From positions 992,001-1,056,000 of the forward strand of contig NZ_JAKRFI010000001.1 in the NCBI RefSeq assembly GCF_022348165.1: DNA of 64,000 nt. The letters run 5' to 3'. Every line of letters begins with the position of its first letter. Position 1 is the stretch's first letter. Both the position numbers and the translations under genes were made by a program. The DNA comes from Halomonas sp. McH1-25. Lineage in GTDB: Bacteria > Pseudomonadota > Gammaproteobacteria > Pseudomonadales > Halomonadaceae. The notes under the pieces were generated by a model. The model had not been told where the DNA came from. It did not search any database and saw only the letters and a program-made list of their open reading frames with translations. Positions 19,432 to 28,518 of this stretch are shown here, in pieces.

Positions 19432-20070
19432 TTAGCGGAACAGCCACGGCTGGGTCTGGCGGTGACGTTGTTCGAACTCACGAATAGCGCCTTCCTCCTG
19501 CAGCGTCAGGCCAATGTCATCGAGGCCATTGAGCAGACAGTGCTTGCGGAAGCCGTCGATCTCGAAACGGATGATCTCACCGGAAGGCGTGGTTATCGTC
19601 TGCGCTTCGAGATCGACATCGAGGCGATAGCCCTCGTTGGCTTCGGTTTCCCGGAACAGTCGATCCACCGTTTCTTCATCCAGCGTGATCAGCAGGATGC
19701 CGTTCTTGAAGGCGTTGTTGTAGAAGATATCGGCAAAACTCGGCGCGACGACCACCCGGAAGCCGAAATCCTCGAGTGCCCAGGGCGCATGCTCGCGCGA
19801 GCTGCCGCAGCCGAAGTTACGCCTTGCCAGCAGCACGCTCGCCCCTTTGTAGCGCGGCTGATTGAGCACGAAATCGGGGTTCAGCGGACGCTGGGAAGCA
19901 TCCTGCCCCGGATAACCCTCATCGAGGTAGCGCAACTCGTCGAACAGGTTGGGGCCGAAGCCGGTGCGCTTGATCGACTTCAAAAACTGCTTGGGAATGA
20001 TCAGGTCGGTATCGACGTTGGCCCGGTCGAGCGGCGCCACCAAGCCCTGATGCTGGGTAAACTGCTGCAT
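19432..20070 (-). CDS. leuD: 3-isopropylmalate dehydratase small subunit
   Basis: LeuD is the small (swivel) subunit of isopropylmalate isomerase and partners LeuC. The 212-aa protein has the family motif [15 protein letters not shown] near the N-terminus and [15 protein letters not shown], which carries the substrate-contacting Ser-Ser-Arg. It begins four bases after leuC ends, as expected for co-translated subunits. Confidence 0.97.
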   Translation of the reverse strand: MQQFTQHQGLVAPLDRANVDTDLIIPKQFLKSIKRTGFGPNLFDELRYLDEGYPGQDASQRPLNPDFVLNQPRYKGASVLLARRNFGCGSSREHAPWALEDFGFRVVVAPSFADIFYNNAFKNGILLITLDEETVDRLFRETEANEGYRLDVDLEAQTITTPSGEIIRFEIDGFRKHCLLNGLDDIGLTLQEEGAIREFEQRHRQTQPWLFR

Positions 20071-20073
20071 GGC

Positions 20074-21513
20074 TCAGGCCTCCTGGGGCTGCTGGGTGAA
20101 CTGACGCACGTCGACGAAGTGGCCGGCGATCGCCGCCGCCGCCGCCATGGCCGGGCTAACCAGGTGGGTACGCCCGCCATAGCCCTGACGTCCTTCGAAA
20201 TTGCGATTGGAGGTCGAGGCACAATGCTCGCCGGCACCCAGCTTGTCGGCATTCATCGCCAGGCACATGGAACAGCCCGGCTCACGCCATTCGAAACCCG
20301 CGTCGAGAAATATCTTGTCGAGTCCCTCGGCCTCGGCCTGGCGCTTGACCAGACCGGAGCCCGGCACCACCATCGCCAGCTTGATCGAGTCGGCGACTTT
20401 CTTACCCCGGGCGACCTTGGCCGCCTCGCGCAGATCCTCGATGCGCGAGTTGGTGCATGAGCCGATGAACACCTTGTCGAGGCGAATGTCGGTGATTTTC
20501 TGATTGGGTGCCAGCCCCATGTATTCCAGCGCCCGGGTCACGCCACGCTTGGCGGTGTCGTCATCGAGGGCAGCCGGATCCGGCACTGTCGCCTCGACCG
20601 AGGCGACCATTTCGGGGCTGGTACCCCAGGTGACCTGCGGGGCGATCTCGGCGGCGTCGAGCACCACCTCTTTATCGAACGCCGCATCATCGTCGGACAC
20701 CAGGTTGCGCCAGGCATTCACCGCTGCATCCCAGTGTTCGGCGGACGGCGCATACGGGCGCTCGCGCAGGTACTCGATGGTGTTGTCGTCGACGCCGACC
20801 AGGCCGACCCGCGCCCCGGCCTCGATAGCCATGTTGCAGATGGTCATGCGCCCTTCCATCGACAGGTCGCGAATCGCGCTGCCGGCAAACTCGATGGCGT
20901 AACCGGTCCCGCCGGCCGTACCGATACGGCCAATGATGGCGAGGACGATATCCTTGGCGGTCACGCCGAGGCCGAGCTTGCCCTCGACGCGCACACGCAT
21001 GTTCTTCATCTTCTGGGCGATCAGACACTGAGTGGCCAGGACATGCTCGACCTCGGACGTGCCGATGCCGTGCGCCAGCGCCGCAAAGGCACCATGCGTG
21101 GCGGTATGCGAATCGCCGCAGACCACGGTCATGCCCGGCAGGGTCGCGCCCTGTTCGGGGCCCACGACGTGCACGATACCCTGGCGGGCGTCATTGATGC
21201 GAAACTCCTCGATACCGAAGGATTCGCAGTTGTCGTCCAGCGTCTGGACCTGGATCAGCGAGACCGGATCGAGGATTCCGGCGTTGCCGGCGGCCCGCTC
21301 CTTCACGGTGGTCGGCACGTTGTGGTCGGGCGTGGCCAGGTTGGCATCCAGCCGCCACGGCTTGCGCCCTGCCAGGCGCAGGCCCTCGAAGGCCTGAGGC
21401 GATGTCACCTCGTGCAGCAGTTGGCGATCGATATAGATCAAGGCGCTACCGTCGTCGCGCTCCTTGACCAAATGTTGCGACCACAACTTGTCGTAAAGCG
21501 TCTGGCCTGCCAT
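20074..21513 (-). CDS. leuC: 3-isopropylmalate dehydratase large subunit
   Basis: LeuC is the 4Fe-4S aconitase-type large subunit that isomerises 2- to 3-isopropylmalate. The 479-aa protein has the cluster cysteines in [11 protein letters not shown] and [11 protein letters not shown], and the substrate motif [13 protein letters not shown]-like region ([14 protein letters not shown]). ATG at 21513 has a GGAGG box six bases upstream; the frame is open for another 12 codons without such a site. It is the first gene of the leuC-leuD pair and faces a divergent LysR gene. Confidence 0.97.
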   Translation of the reverse strand: MAGQTLYDKLWSQHLVKERDDGSALIYIDRQLLHEVTSPQAFEGLRLAGRKPWRLDANLATPDHNVPTTVKERAAGNAGILDPVSLIQVQTLDDNCESFGIEEFRINDARQGIVHVVGPEQGATLPGMTVVCGDSHTATHGAFAALAHGIGTSEVEHVLATQCLIAQKMKNMRVRVEGKLGLGVTAKDIVLAIIGRIGTAGGTGYAIEFAGSAIRDLSMEGRMTICNMAIEAGARVGLVGVDDNTIEYLRERPYAPSAEHWDAAVNAWRNLVSDDDAAFDKEVVLDAAEIAPQVTWGTSPEMVASVEATVPDPAALDDDTAKRGVTRALEYMGLAPNQKITDIRLDKVFIGSCTNSRIEDLREAAKVARGKKVADSIKLAMVVPGSGLVKRQAEAEGLDKIFLDAGFEWREPGCSMCLAMNADKLGAGEHCASTSNRNFEGRQGYGGRTHLVSPAMAAAAAIAGHFVDVRQFTQQPQEA

Positions 21514-21640
21514 GGGTTTCCTCCAGCGTGCTCGGCTGAGCTCGGTCATGTCCGGTATCCGCGGCGCTCTCGGTCGCCGTCACCCGAAAGAGACTACGGA
21601 CCGCGTCGCATAAAATCAATTCATGTTCTTTATCCTTTGA

Positions 21641-21655
21641 ATTCCTAAATGGAAT
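21641..21655. promoter_or_regulatory. LysR-type box between leuC and the divergent regulator
   Basis: The 15-base inverted repeat ATTCC-TAAAT-GGAAT fits the T-N11-A pattern of LysR-type binding sites. It lies 31 bases before the LysR start and about 130 bases before leuC, in an AT-rich patch of the divergent intergenic region. The regulator probably binds here to control leuCD, itself, or both. This is inferred from position and shape only. Confidence 0.55.
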
Positions 21656-21685
21656 AATAAGCTTCTCTGAATCTTGGGAAACCGC

Positions 21686-22561
21686 ATGGACACGCAAAGT
21701 CTGCAAGCCTTTCTGGCCGTCGCCGATCACGGCTCGTTCTCGCTAGCCGCAGAACAGCTTTACCTGACCCAACCCGCCGTCAGCAAACGCATCGCCACCC
21801 TGGAAGACCAGATCGGCGCTCGGCTGTTCGACCGCATCGGCCGACGCGTCAGCCTGACCGAGGCCGGCTGGGTACTGCTGCCGAGAGCCAGGGAGATCCT
21901 GGTGATGGTGGACGACAGTCGCCGCGCCCTGGCCAACCTGTCCGGCAGCATTGGCGGCAGCCTGACCATGGCGACCAGCCATCACATCGGCCTGCACCGA
22001 CTGCCACCCATCCTGAAAGCCTACACCCAGGCGCATCCCGAGGTCCGCATGGACATGCGCTTCCTGGATTCCGAGCAGGCCTACCAGGGCGTGCTGGATG
22101 GCGAGCTGGAAATCGCCGTGGTCACTCTGGCCCCGGTGCCCGACCCGCAACTGCTGGTAGTCCCGGTATGGACCGATCGTCTGCGCTTCGTCTGCGGTAA
22201 GGATCACCCGCTGGCCGGACACGGCGACCTTCCGCTGTCGGCGCTATCTGCGTACGACGCCGTGCTGCCGGGTCACCTGACGTTCACTCGCGGCATCGTC
22301 GTCGATACCTTTGCCCGCGACGGCTTAAAAGTGAATGTCGCGCTCTCGACCAACTATTTGGAGACATTGAAGATGATGGTCGCCATCGGCCTCGGCTGGA
22401 GCGTGCTGCCCGAGTCGCTGATCGATGGCGAGGTCCATGTGCTGCCCATCGAACATCGCCCCATCGAGCGCCCGCTGGGCTACTTGGTCCACAAGAGCCG
22501 TACGCTCTCCAACGCCGCCCGTTCGATGCTGGAAATGCTGGACCAGGCCATCGAACGATAG
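21686..22561 (+). CDS. LysR family transcriptional regulator, divergent from leuC
   Basis: This 291-aa regulator has an N-terminal winged helix (LQAFLAVADHGSFSLAAEQLYLTQPAVS as the helix-turn-helix region, read in parts: SFSLAAEQLYLTQPAVSKRI) and a C-terminal periplasmic-binding-like effector domain from about residue 88. ATG at 21686 is chosen; a TTG 12 bases upstream would add four residues. The divergent placement beside leuC resembles the arrangement in Pseudomonas, so it probably senses a leucine-pathway compound, but the ligand is not known. Confidence 0.88.
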   Translation: MDTQSLQAFLAVADHGSFSLAAEQLYLTQPAVSKRIATLEDQIGARLFDRIGRRVSLTEAGWVLLPRAREILVMVDDSRRALANLSGSIGGSLTMATSHHIGLHRLPPILKAYTQAHPEVRMDMRFLDSEQAYQGVLDGELEIAVVTLAPVPDPQLLVVPVWTDRLRFVCGKDHPLAGHGDLPLSALSAYDAVLPGHLTFTRGIVVDTFARDGLKVNVALSTNYLETLKMMVAIGLGWSVLPESLIDGEVHVLPIEHRPIERPLGYLVHKSRTLSNAARSMLEMLDQAIER

Positions 22562-22577
22562 TCGCTCCTCAAGAAAA

Positions 22578-22597
22578 ACCCGCACCTGGGTGCGGGT
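22578..22597 (-). terminator. terminator between lysR and phaC (convergent)
   Basis: An eight-base stem (ACCCGCAC/GTGCGGGT) with loop CTGG is flanked by AAAAA on the plus strand, giving TTTTT after the hairpin on the minus strand. It terminates phaC and may also stop the LysR transcript. Confidence 0.8.
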
Positions 22598-22619
22598 CGA
22601 TCCGTCCAACGAAGGGCGA

Positions 22620-24542
22620 TCACTGTTTTTCCTGGCTGAGCTCCTGCCCGGGCGACTCGGCCACTTCGGCCTCGCTGCCAGCCGCAGTCTCGGCATGGTC
22701 GGCGGCCCGCTCGAGCAGCCCCAGCACCTCGGGAATGGTCTGCTTGACGTAGCGCCCCGGCGCCGGCTCGAGAATTTTCAGTTCACCCTCGCCGGGCTGA
22801 CGCGCCGATACCTGCTTATTGGCATCGACATAGCCATTATCGGCCATCCAGGCCTGCCAGTGCGGCCACCAGGAGCCTTCGTTCTGCGTCGCCCCTTCCA
22901 ACCACGCTTCGTGCGTGTCGGGCAGTTCGTCGTTGGTCCAGTACCCATACTTGTTACGCGACGGCGGGTTGACGATGCCGGCAATGTGCCCGGAGCCGCC
23001 CAGCACGAAGGTCACCGGTCCCTTGGGCAGTTGGGTGCCGTAATAGGTGGACTGCCACTTGGCGATGTGGTCTTCGCGGGTGGAAATGAAGTAGCTGGGC
23101 GTGGATATCTTGCGCAAGTCGATCTTGATGCCGTCGAGTTCGATGCCGTCGGGCTCGACCAGCCGATTCTCGAGATACATGTTGCGCAGGTACCAGCCAT
23201 GCGTGGCTGCGGGCAGGTTGGTGCCGTCGGTATTCCAGTAAAGCAGATCGAAGGCGGCAGGGGTTTCGCCCTTGAGGTAGTTGTTGATGTAGAACGACCA
23301 GAACAGGTCATTCTCTCGCAACAGGTTGAACGAGAACGCCAGGACCCGTCCGTCCAGGTAACCGTCGGCCTCCATCTGTCGTTCGAGCCCCTGCAGGACC
23401 GGTTCGCTGAGAAAGACCCCGATCTCGCCAGGGTCGCGGAAGTCCTGCAACGTAGCCATGTAGGTGACCGAGCGCACCTTGCGTGCACGTCGGGTACTGG
23501 TCAGATAGGCCACCGTCGAGGCGGCGAGTGTGCCGCCCACACAGTAACTGAGCAGATTGACCGACTTCTCGCCGCAGGCCTGCTCGATCGCCTCCATGGC
23601 GGCAATCGGCCCCATCTGCATGTAATCGGCCCAAGTGATGTCGCGCTGCTCGACACCGGGATTTCGCCAGGAGATCAGAAAGACGGTGTGGCCCTGGTCG
23701 ACCAGCCACTTCATCATAGAGTTGTCCTGGCGCAGGTCCAGAATGTAGTACTTGTTGATCCAGGGCGGCACGACCAATAGTGGCGTCTTGAACACCTTTT
23801 CCGTGGTGGGCTGGTACTGAATCAACTGCATCAGTTCGTTTTCGTAGACCACGGCTCCCGGCGTCACGGCAATGTTCTCGCCGATACGAAATGCCTGCCG
23901 ATCGGTCATCGACACGTTGATGCCTTCGGCGGAGTTGTTCAGGTCTTCGCGCAGCCGCTTCAAACCGTCGATCAGGTTCTGACCGTTGGTTTCCAGGGTT
24001 CGGCGCATCACTTCGGGATTGGTGGTGACGAAGTTGGTCGGCGCCATGGCGTTGATGTACTGACGGACATAAAACGCCAGGCTGCGCTTCTGCTGCGCGG
24101 GCAGGCTGTCGATGCTCTCGATCAGTTCGTTGACCAGCCGTACCAGCAGCAGATAGTGCTGCATGACAAAACGGTAGTAAGGATCCTTGTGCCAGGCCTC
24201 GTCCTTGAAGCGCCGATCCGTCGGCTCCGGCTCGATGATAGGCTCACCCGGCTCCCCGTCACCGGCCACCTCGCGCAGGGTCTGTTGCCACAGCCGCACC
24301 TGGTCCTGAGCGAGCCGCATCTGCGCTGCATAGATGGATTGCGGTTTGGAGGCCAAAGCCTGGGTGCCCGCACGCAGGTTATCGCGCATATCCTGATAGA
24401 TCGTCGATCCGGCTTCGCCGGGTAACGCTCGGCTCAGGAACTCCTGCATCAACAGTTGATACTCCTGCCCGATCGTTTCCAACCTGACAGCCCACTCTTC
24501 ATCGACCCATGGCCCGACGCCGAATTGCGAACCTGACTGCAT
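22620..24542 (-). CDS. phaC: class I poly(3-hydroxyalkanoate) synthase
   Basis: PhaC polymerises 3-hydroxyacyl-CoA into PHA on the granule surface. The 640-aa protein has the PhaC N-terminal domain (about residues 60-240) and an alpha/beta-hydrolase core. The nucleophile Cys334 is in the box S-Y-C-V-G-G, where most class I enzymes have G-Y-C-x-G-G; the Ser form is reported in Halomonas. The other catalytic residues are Asp491 (TREDHIAKW) and His519 (GGSGHIAGIVNPP). A C-terminal acidic extension of about 30 residues follows the conserved region. ATG at 24542 has an AGGAGGAG box about five bases upstream. It is 84 bases downstream of the phasin gene; no phaE or phaR partner is next to it. Confidence 0.96.
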   Translation of the reverse strand: MQSGSQFGVGPWVDEEWAVRLETIGQEYQLLMQEFLSRALPGEAGSTIYQDMRDNLRAGTQALASKPQSIYAAQMRLAQDQVRLWQQTLREVAGDGEPGEPIIEPEPTDRRFKDEAWHKDPYYRFVMQHYLLLVRLVNELIESIDSLPAQQKRSLAFYVRQYINAMAPTNFVTTNPEVMRRTLETNGQNLIDGLKRLREDLNNSAEGINVSMTDRQAFRIGENIAVTPGAVVYENELMQLIQYQPTTEKVFKTPLLVVPPWINKYYILDLRQDNSMMKWLVDQGHTVFLISWRNPGVEQRDITWADYMQMGPIAAMEAIEQACGEKSVNLLSYCVGGTLAASTVAYLTSTRRARKVRSVTYMATLQDFRDPGEIGVFLSEPVLQGLERQMEADGYLDGRVLAFSFNLLRENDLFWSFYINNYLKGETPAAFDLLYWNTDGTNLPAATHGWYLRNMYLENRLVEPDGIELDGIKIDLRKISTPSYFISTREDHIAKWQSTYYGTQLPKGPVTFVLGGSGHIAGIVNPPSRNKYGYWTNDELPDTHEAWLEGATQNEGSWWPHWQAWMADNGYVDANKQVSARQPGEGELKILEPAPGRYVKQTIPEVLGLLERAADHAETAAGSEAEVAESPGQELSQEKQ

Positions 24543-24589
24543 ATCTCCTCCTGACACCCCGCCCGACCGCAGGACGCTCACGAAACGAG

Positions 24590-24614
24590 ACAAGGCCGAC
24601 TGAGCCGGCCTTGT
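24590..24614 (-). terminator. hairpin between phasin gene and phaC
   Basis: A nine-base stem (ACAAGGCCG/CGGCCTTGT) sits just after the phasin gene and before phaC. On the minus strand it is followed by TCTCGTTTC, not a strong T-run. It could act as a partial terminator giving more phasin than synthase. Confidence 0.55.
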
Positions 24615-24626
24615 TGGTCTTGCGCA

Positions 24627-25094
24627 TCAACTGTTGTTCTTGCCGCCCCGAGAGCTATTGGACGCACTGGAGGATTTACTTGAAGAAGACGAAGCCGTGG
24701 TGGATGACTTGGTCGCGTTTTCGGCCTCTTGCGCTGTCGAACTGGCCTGATCCATCGCCTGCTGACTGACATCGGAGAAAGTCTTTTGCAGCTCATCGCG
24801 GAAGGCGAGACTCAGCTCGGTCATGGCGCGGGCGTCTTCCATCATCTGCTGCGACAGTTCGCTCATGAGCTCACTCTGACGTGCAGCAAAGTCGCGCATG
24901 TCATCGGGGCTCTTGATGTCCGACGCGGCACGCAGGCGTTCGGTCCCCATCTGGCTATAGCGCTTCATCGACTCCAGTTGGAACTGGGTCATCTTCTCCA
25001 TGTTGTCCAGCATCAAGCCATTCAGCTTGCGCATGGGTTCGAAGAAGTTGCGAGTCTGCTCGGTAAACGCATTGAAAAACTGATCCTGTTGCAT
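24627..25094 (-). CDS. phaP: phasin family protein (PHA granule-associated)
   Basis: Phasins coat PHA granules and set their size and number. The 155-aa protein is mostly amphipathic helix: FNAFTEQTRNFFEPMRKLN near the start, then Gln/Met/Glu-rich heptads to about residue 115. The last 35 residues are a low-complexity Ser/Thr/Lys tail ending RGGKNNS. ATG at 25094 has a GGGAGGG box seven bases upstream; the frame extends 13 codons further without one. It precedes phaC in the same direction, which supports the role. Confidence 0.88.
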   Translation of the reverse strand: MQQDQFFNAFTEQTRNFFEPMRKLNGLMLDNMEKMTQFQLESMKRYSQMGTERLRAASDIKSPDDMRDFAARQSELMSELSQQMMEDARAMTELSLAFRDELQKTFSDVSQQAMDQASSTAQEAENATKSSTTASSSSSKSSSASNSSRGGKNNS

Positions 25095-25139
25095 GACGAA
25101 TCCCTCCCGGAGGATCAAGCACGATAGTGGCAATACGCG

Positions 25140-25157
25140 TTTTGCTGCACTGCAAAA
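25140..25157. promoter_or_regulatory. possible PhaR-type operator upstream of phasin gene
   Basis: The sequence TTTTGC-TGCACT-GCAAAA is an inverted repeat with TGC/GCA half-sites, directly downstream of the predicted -10 box of the phasin promoter. PhaR repressors of PHA metabolism bind TGC-rich palindromes near phasin genes. No phaR gene is in this window, so the link is an inference. Confidence 0.4.
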
Positions 25158-25185
25158 AGATACTTTCCCTTGCTTACAGTTGCAA
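25157..25185 (-). promoter_or_regulatory. sigma-70-like promoter of the phasin gene
   Basis: On the minus strand TTGCAA (-35, 25180-25185) and TATCTT (-10, 25157-25162) are separated by exactly 17 bases. The pair lies about 65 bases upstream of the phasin start, and the operator-like palindrome follows directly. Confidence 0.55.
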
Positions 25186-25249
25186 TAGCGCGATGCCTCA
25201 GGACGGCAATGAAACCATCAGCCCAACGGCTGGTGTCGCAGCTCTTTCA

Positions 25250-25594
25250 TCAGCTCTTCCTCGACTGACGCGATGTCGCAGACGCGCTAGCGCGACGCGT
25301 CTCGTTCGTTTTGGCGTCGCTCTCCTCGGTCGACTCCGAGCGTCGGCCGGTGCCGGCCTGGCGCATCATGTCCAGCATCATTTGCTGATAATTGCCGAAG
25401 TTGGTCATTCCCTGGGACAAGCCCTGCTGCATGAAAGGCTGCATCAGACTCCATGGGTCATATCCCTCCACGCCAGCCTCCATCTGCTGCTGAATGCGCG
25501 ACATCAACTCGCGCTGGAAGGCATCGACATCCGGCAGGCCCATGGCCTGACGAAATTCGGCGGGAGTCAGGTCGAACTCGACGTGGATTTTCAT
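25250..25594 (-). CDS. DUF6489 family protein, PHA gene neighbour
   Basis: This small soluble protein of 114 aa begins MKIHVEFDLTPAEFRQAMGLPDV, matching the pattern MK-h-x-V-E-h-D-x-T-P-x-E-x-R-x-h-x-G-L-P-D-V that I associate with DUF6489. The middle is Met/Gln-rich and helical (LMSRIQQQMEAGVE, LMQPFMQQGLSQGM) and the last 35 residues are charged and Ser/Thr/Arg-rich. The helical, Met/Gln-rich character resembles small granule-associated proteins, and it lies upstream of phaP-phaC in the same direction (155 bases). A role at the granule is plausible but not shown. Confidence 0.7.
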   Translation of the reverse strand: MKIHVEFDLTPAEFRQAMGLPDVDAFQRELMSRIQQQMEAGVEGYDPWSLMQPFMQQGLSQGMTNFGNYQQMMLDMMRQAGTGRRSESTEESDAKTNETRRASASATSRQSRKS

Positions 25595-25756
25595 GGCTTG
25601 GCTCGATCAGTGAACGTGTCTTGAGTGTAGCAGCAATGTGTTCCGTTACGGTGCATCGCCAGCTTCGTCAAGCTCTAGCGTTGACCGATGCCGATCTACA
25701 CTGGGATCTAGATCAAGCGCGATCCTTCCAGACAACAACTTACAAGGAAGAACACG

Positions 25757-26290
25757 ATGCAACGGCTCTACTTTTTGACGCCAGATACACAGACGGCCGC
25801 CAACATCACCGAGGAGTTGGGTGGCCTTGGGCTCGACCGAAGTCATATCCATGTGGCTTCCGGGAACTCACAGGCCTGGCAGGAGACGGGGGTGAAAAAA
25901 GCCACATTCGTGCAGACGACCGACACCGTGGATGCCGCCAAGCGCGGCACGATGATCGGCGCTCCCTTGGGCCTGCTCCTGGGCTTGGTTACCGCGCTGA
26001 TCCTGGCCATCCCCAGCCCAGCGGGCATGGCCGGCGTGATCGTCGGGATGGGCATCTTCGGCGGGCTTTTCGGGCTATGGGCGAGCACCTTGATCGGTGT
26101 CTCCGTGCCCGACGCCAAGGTCAAGAAATTTCACGGCGATATCCGTCGTGGTGCCGTCCTAATGATGGTCGACATACCCGAGAGTCAGGAAGATGAGGTC
26201 GTGAGTCTCATCCACCGCCACCATCCGCAGGTGGATATCGAGAAGATCACACGCGAAGAGCGTCAGCATGCCGAGGGCCAGGGGCACTGA
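25757..26290 (+). CDS. DUF1269-like membrane protein
   Basis: This 177-aa protein starts with a ferredoxin-like fold segment (MQRLYFLTPDTQTAANITEE) of the kind seen in DUF1269 and general-stress proteins. Two closely spaced membrane helices rich in Gly and Ala follow (about residues 58-80 and 88-115, GLLLGLVTALIL and GVIVGMGIFGGLFGLWAS), then a second alpha/beta segment ending VDIEKI. The Gly-rich helices look like a glycine zipper. The start has an AAGGAAG box eight bases upstream. It is divergent from the DUF6489 gene. The function is unknown. Confidence 0.7.
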   Translation: MQRLYFLTPDTQTAANITEELGGLGLDRSHIHVASGNSQAWQETGVKKATFVQTTDTVDAAKRGTMIGAPLGLLLGLVTALILAIPSPAGMAGVIVGMGIFGGLFGLWASTLIGVSVPDAKVKKFHGDIRRGAVLMMVDIPESQEDEVVSLIHRHHPQVDIEKITREERQHAEGQGH

Positions 26291-26314
26291 GGCCCACCGG
26301 CCCGGCACCGGCGA

Positions 26315-27400
26315 TCAGCGCAAGCGAGGAGTCGACACCGCCACGTCGGCGTTCTGGGCGCGGTGGCGCAACAAGTGATCCATCAGAGTCAGCGCCATCA
26401 TTGCCTCGGCAATGGGCGTGGCGCGAATGCCGACACACGGATCGTGACGGCCCTTGGTGATGACCTCGACCGGATTGCCGTCGACATCGATGGAGCGCCC
26501 GGGCTGAGTGATGCTCGATGTCGGCTTGAGCGCCAGGTGGGCAATCAGCGGCTGGCCCGAGCTGATGCCGCCAAGTACGCCGCCGGCATGGTTGGACACG
26601 AAGCCCTCGGGGGTCATCTCATCGCGGTGTTCGCTACCGCGCTGCGCGACACTGGCGAAGCCGTCACCGATTTCCACGCCCTTGACCGCATTGATGCTCA
26701 TCAGGCCATGAGCCAGCTCGGCGTCCAGACGATCGAAGACCGGTTCGCCCAGCCCCACGGGAACGCCCTCGGCCACCACGGTGATCTTGGCACCGACCGA
26801 GTCCTGGTCGCGCCGCAGCTGGTCCATGTAGGTTTCCAGCTCGGCGAGCCTGTCGGGATCGGGACAGAAGAAGGGATTGTCATCGACGCCATCCCAGGAT
26901 TTGAACTCGATGGCGATGGGCCCGAGCTGGCTCATGTAGCCACGCACCTGAATTCCCTGCATGGCCAGGTACTTCTTGGCGATCGCCCCGGCGGCAACGC
27001 GCATCGCCGTCTCGCGCGCACTGGAGCGGCCTCCGCCGCGGTAATCACGCAAACCGTACTTGTGGTGATAGGTGTAGTCGGCGTGCGCCGGACGAAAGCG
27101 ATCCTTGATGTTGGAGTAGTCCTTGGATCGCTGATCGGTGTTCTCGATCAGCAGTCCGATCGGCGTGCCGGTGGTCACGCCCTCGAAGACGCCCGAGAGA
27201 ATACGCACCTCGTCCGGTTCCCGGCGCTGCGTGGTATGGCGCGAAGTTCCCGGCCGACGCCGATCCAGATCGCGCTGCAGGTCGGCCTCGGTCAACGGCA
27301 GCCCTGGCGGGCAGCCATCGACGATGGCGCCCAATGCCGGGCCATGGCTCTCGCCGAAGGTGGTGACGGTGAACAGCTTACCGAAGGTGTTGCCGGACAT
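26315..27400 (-). CDS. aroC: chorismate synthase
   Basis: AroC converts EPSP to chorismate, the last shikimate-pathway step, with reduced FMN. The 361-aa protein shows the three signature regions: [18 protein letters not shown] near residue 16, the RRGGGR-type loop ([21 protein letters not shown]), and the C-terminal segment ([18 protein letters not shown]). It follows prmB by ten bases in the same direction, the E. coli gene order. Confidence 0.97.
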   Translation of the reverse strand: MSGNTFGKLFTVTTFGESHGPALGAIVDGCPPGLPLTEADLQRDLDRRRPGTSRHTTQRREPDEVRILSGVFEGVTTGTPIGLLIENTDQRSKDYSNIKDRFRPAHADYTYHHKYGLRDYRGGGRSSARETAMRVAAGAIAKKYLAMQGIQVRGYMSQLGPIAIEFKSWDGVDDNPFFCPDPDRLAELETYMDQLRRDQDSVGAKITVVAEGVPVGLGEPVFDRLDAELAHGLMSINAVKGVEIGDGFASVAQRGSEHRDEMTPEGFVSNHAGGVLGGISSGQPLIAHLALKPTSSITQPGRSIDVDGNPVEVITKGRHDPCVGIRATPIAEAMMALTLMDHLLRHRAQNADVAVSTPRLR

Positions 27401-27410
27401 GCAGCGATCC

Positions 27411-28379
27411 TCAAAGAGACTCAGGCAAAGTGAAGTAAGGCGCGTATTCGTCGAGCTCTTGTGCCGTCAGCGCGAAAACGCCGTGGCCGCCGCGCTCGAA
27501 CTCCAGCCACAGGAATGGCACCTCGGGAAAGGTCGCCTCGAGGTGGCGATCCGAGTTGCCGACCTCGACGATCAACACGCCATCGTCGTTGAGGTGGCTA
27601 CGTGCCTCGCGCAGGAGACGCCGCACGATGTCCAGGCCATCCTTGCCGGCGCCCAGCGCCAGGGCGGGCTCGTGATGGAATTCCGCCGGCATAGTGGCCA
27701 GATCCCGAGCATCGACGTAAGGCGGGTTGGCGACGATCAGGTCGTAGCGCTGTCCCGCCACGCCATCGAACAGGTCCGACAGCACCGCTCGTACGCGTGC
27801 CCCGACGTCGTGGCGGGTGATGTTGGCCTTGGCAACGTCCAACGCCTCGGCACTGACATCCACCAGATCGACTTCCGTCGTCGGCATGTGCAGGGCCGTG
27901 GCAATGCCGATACACCCCGAACCGGCACACATGTCGAGCACCCGGGCCGGCGGGAAGTCGGGAAACCAAGCGGCGAAGCCGTGCTCGATCAACTCGGCGA
28001 TCGGCGAACGGGGAATCAATACGCGCTCATCCACGTCGAAGGGATAACCGGCGAAGAATGCCTCGCCGAGCAGGTAAGGCAGTGGCCGGCGCGTCTCGAT
28101 GCGCTCGCGTACCAGCGCCACGATGCGCCGCCTTTCCATGCCCAGCAGGCGCGCATCGAGCACCGCAGGATCGACATCCCAGGGTAGGTGCAACGCGCCG
28201 AGCACCAGTGCTACGGCTTCGTCCCAGGCGCTCGCCGTGCCATGGCCGAAGTGCAGGCGCCGGGTGTGGAATTCGCTGGTCGCCCAGCGCAGGCAATCGC
28301 GCAGGCTGACCAGCTCCTCGGCGAGTTGCGCGTCGTCGAGGCTGAGTGTGGATACGGCGGCGAGTCGGGAATCGGTCAC
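27411..28379 (-). CDS. prmB: ribosomal protein L3 N5-glutamine methyltransferase
   Basis: PrmB methylates a glutamine of ribosomal protein L3 using SAM. The product has an N-terminal helical domain and a Rossmann methyltransferase domain with the SAM loop [12 protein letters not shown] (residues 149-160) and the catalytic NPPY motif (residues 218-221). A GTG at 28379 is chosen because an AGGA box lies six to seven bases upstream; a TTG at 28406 is in frame but has no such site. The length of about 322 aa is slightly above the E. coli enzyme. Its neighbours aroC and the Smr gene confirm PrmB rather than PrmC. Confidence 0.93.
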   Translation of the reverse strand: MTDSRLAAVSTLSLDDAQLAEELVSLRDCLRWATSEFHTRRLHFGHGTASAWDEAVALVLGALHLPWDVDPAVLDARLLGMERRRIVALVRERIETRRPLPYLLGEAFFAGYPFDVDERVLIPRSPIAELIEHGFAAWFPDFPPARVLDMCAGSGCIGIATALHMPTTEVDLVDVSAEALDVAKANITRHDVGARVRAVLSDLFDGVAGQRYDLIVANPPYVDARDLATMPAEFHHEPALALGAGKDGLDIVRRLLREARSHLNDDGVLIVEVGNSDRHLEATFPEVPFLWLEFERGGHGVFALTAQELDEYAPYFTLPESL

Positions 28380-28518
28380 GCGGCGTCCTGTTGATGGCAA
28401 TGACAATGGAAGCCGATTGTACCCGCCGAGCCCGGCGGTTCACAGTCACCGTCAAGTCGCTATACTGGGCGCTCCCTACCGGGGCCCCGTTCAACCCGAC
28501 CTAGCCGAGAGAATCGCC

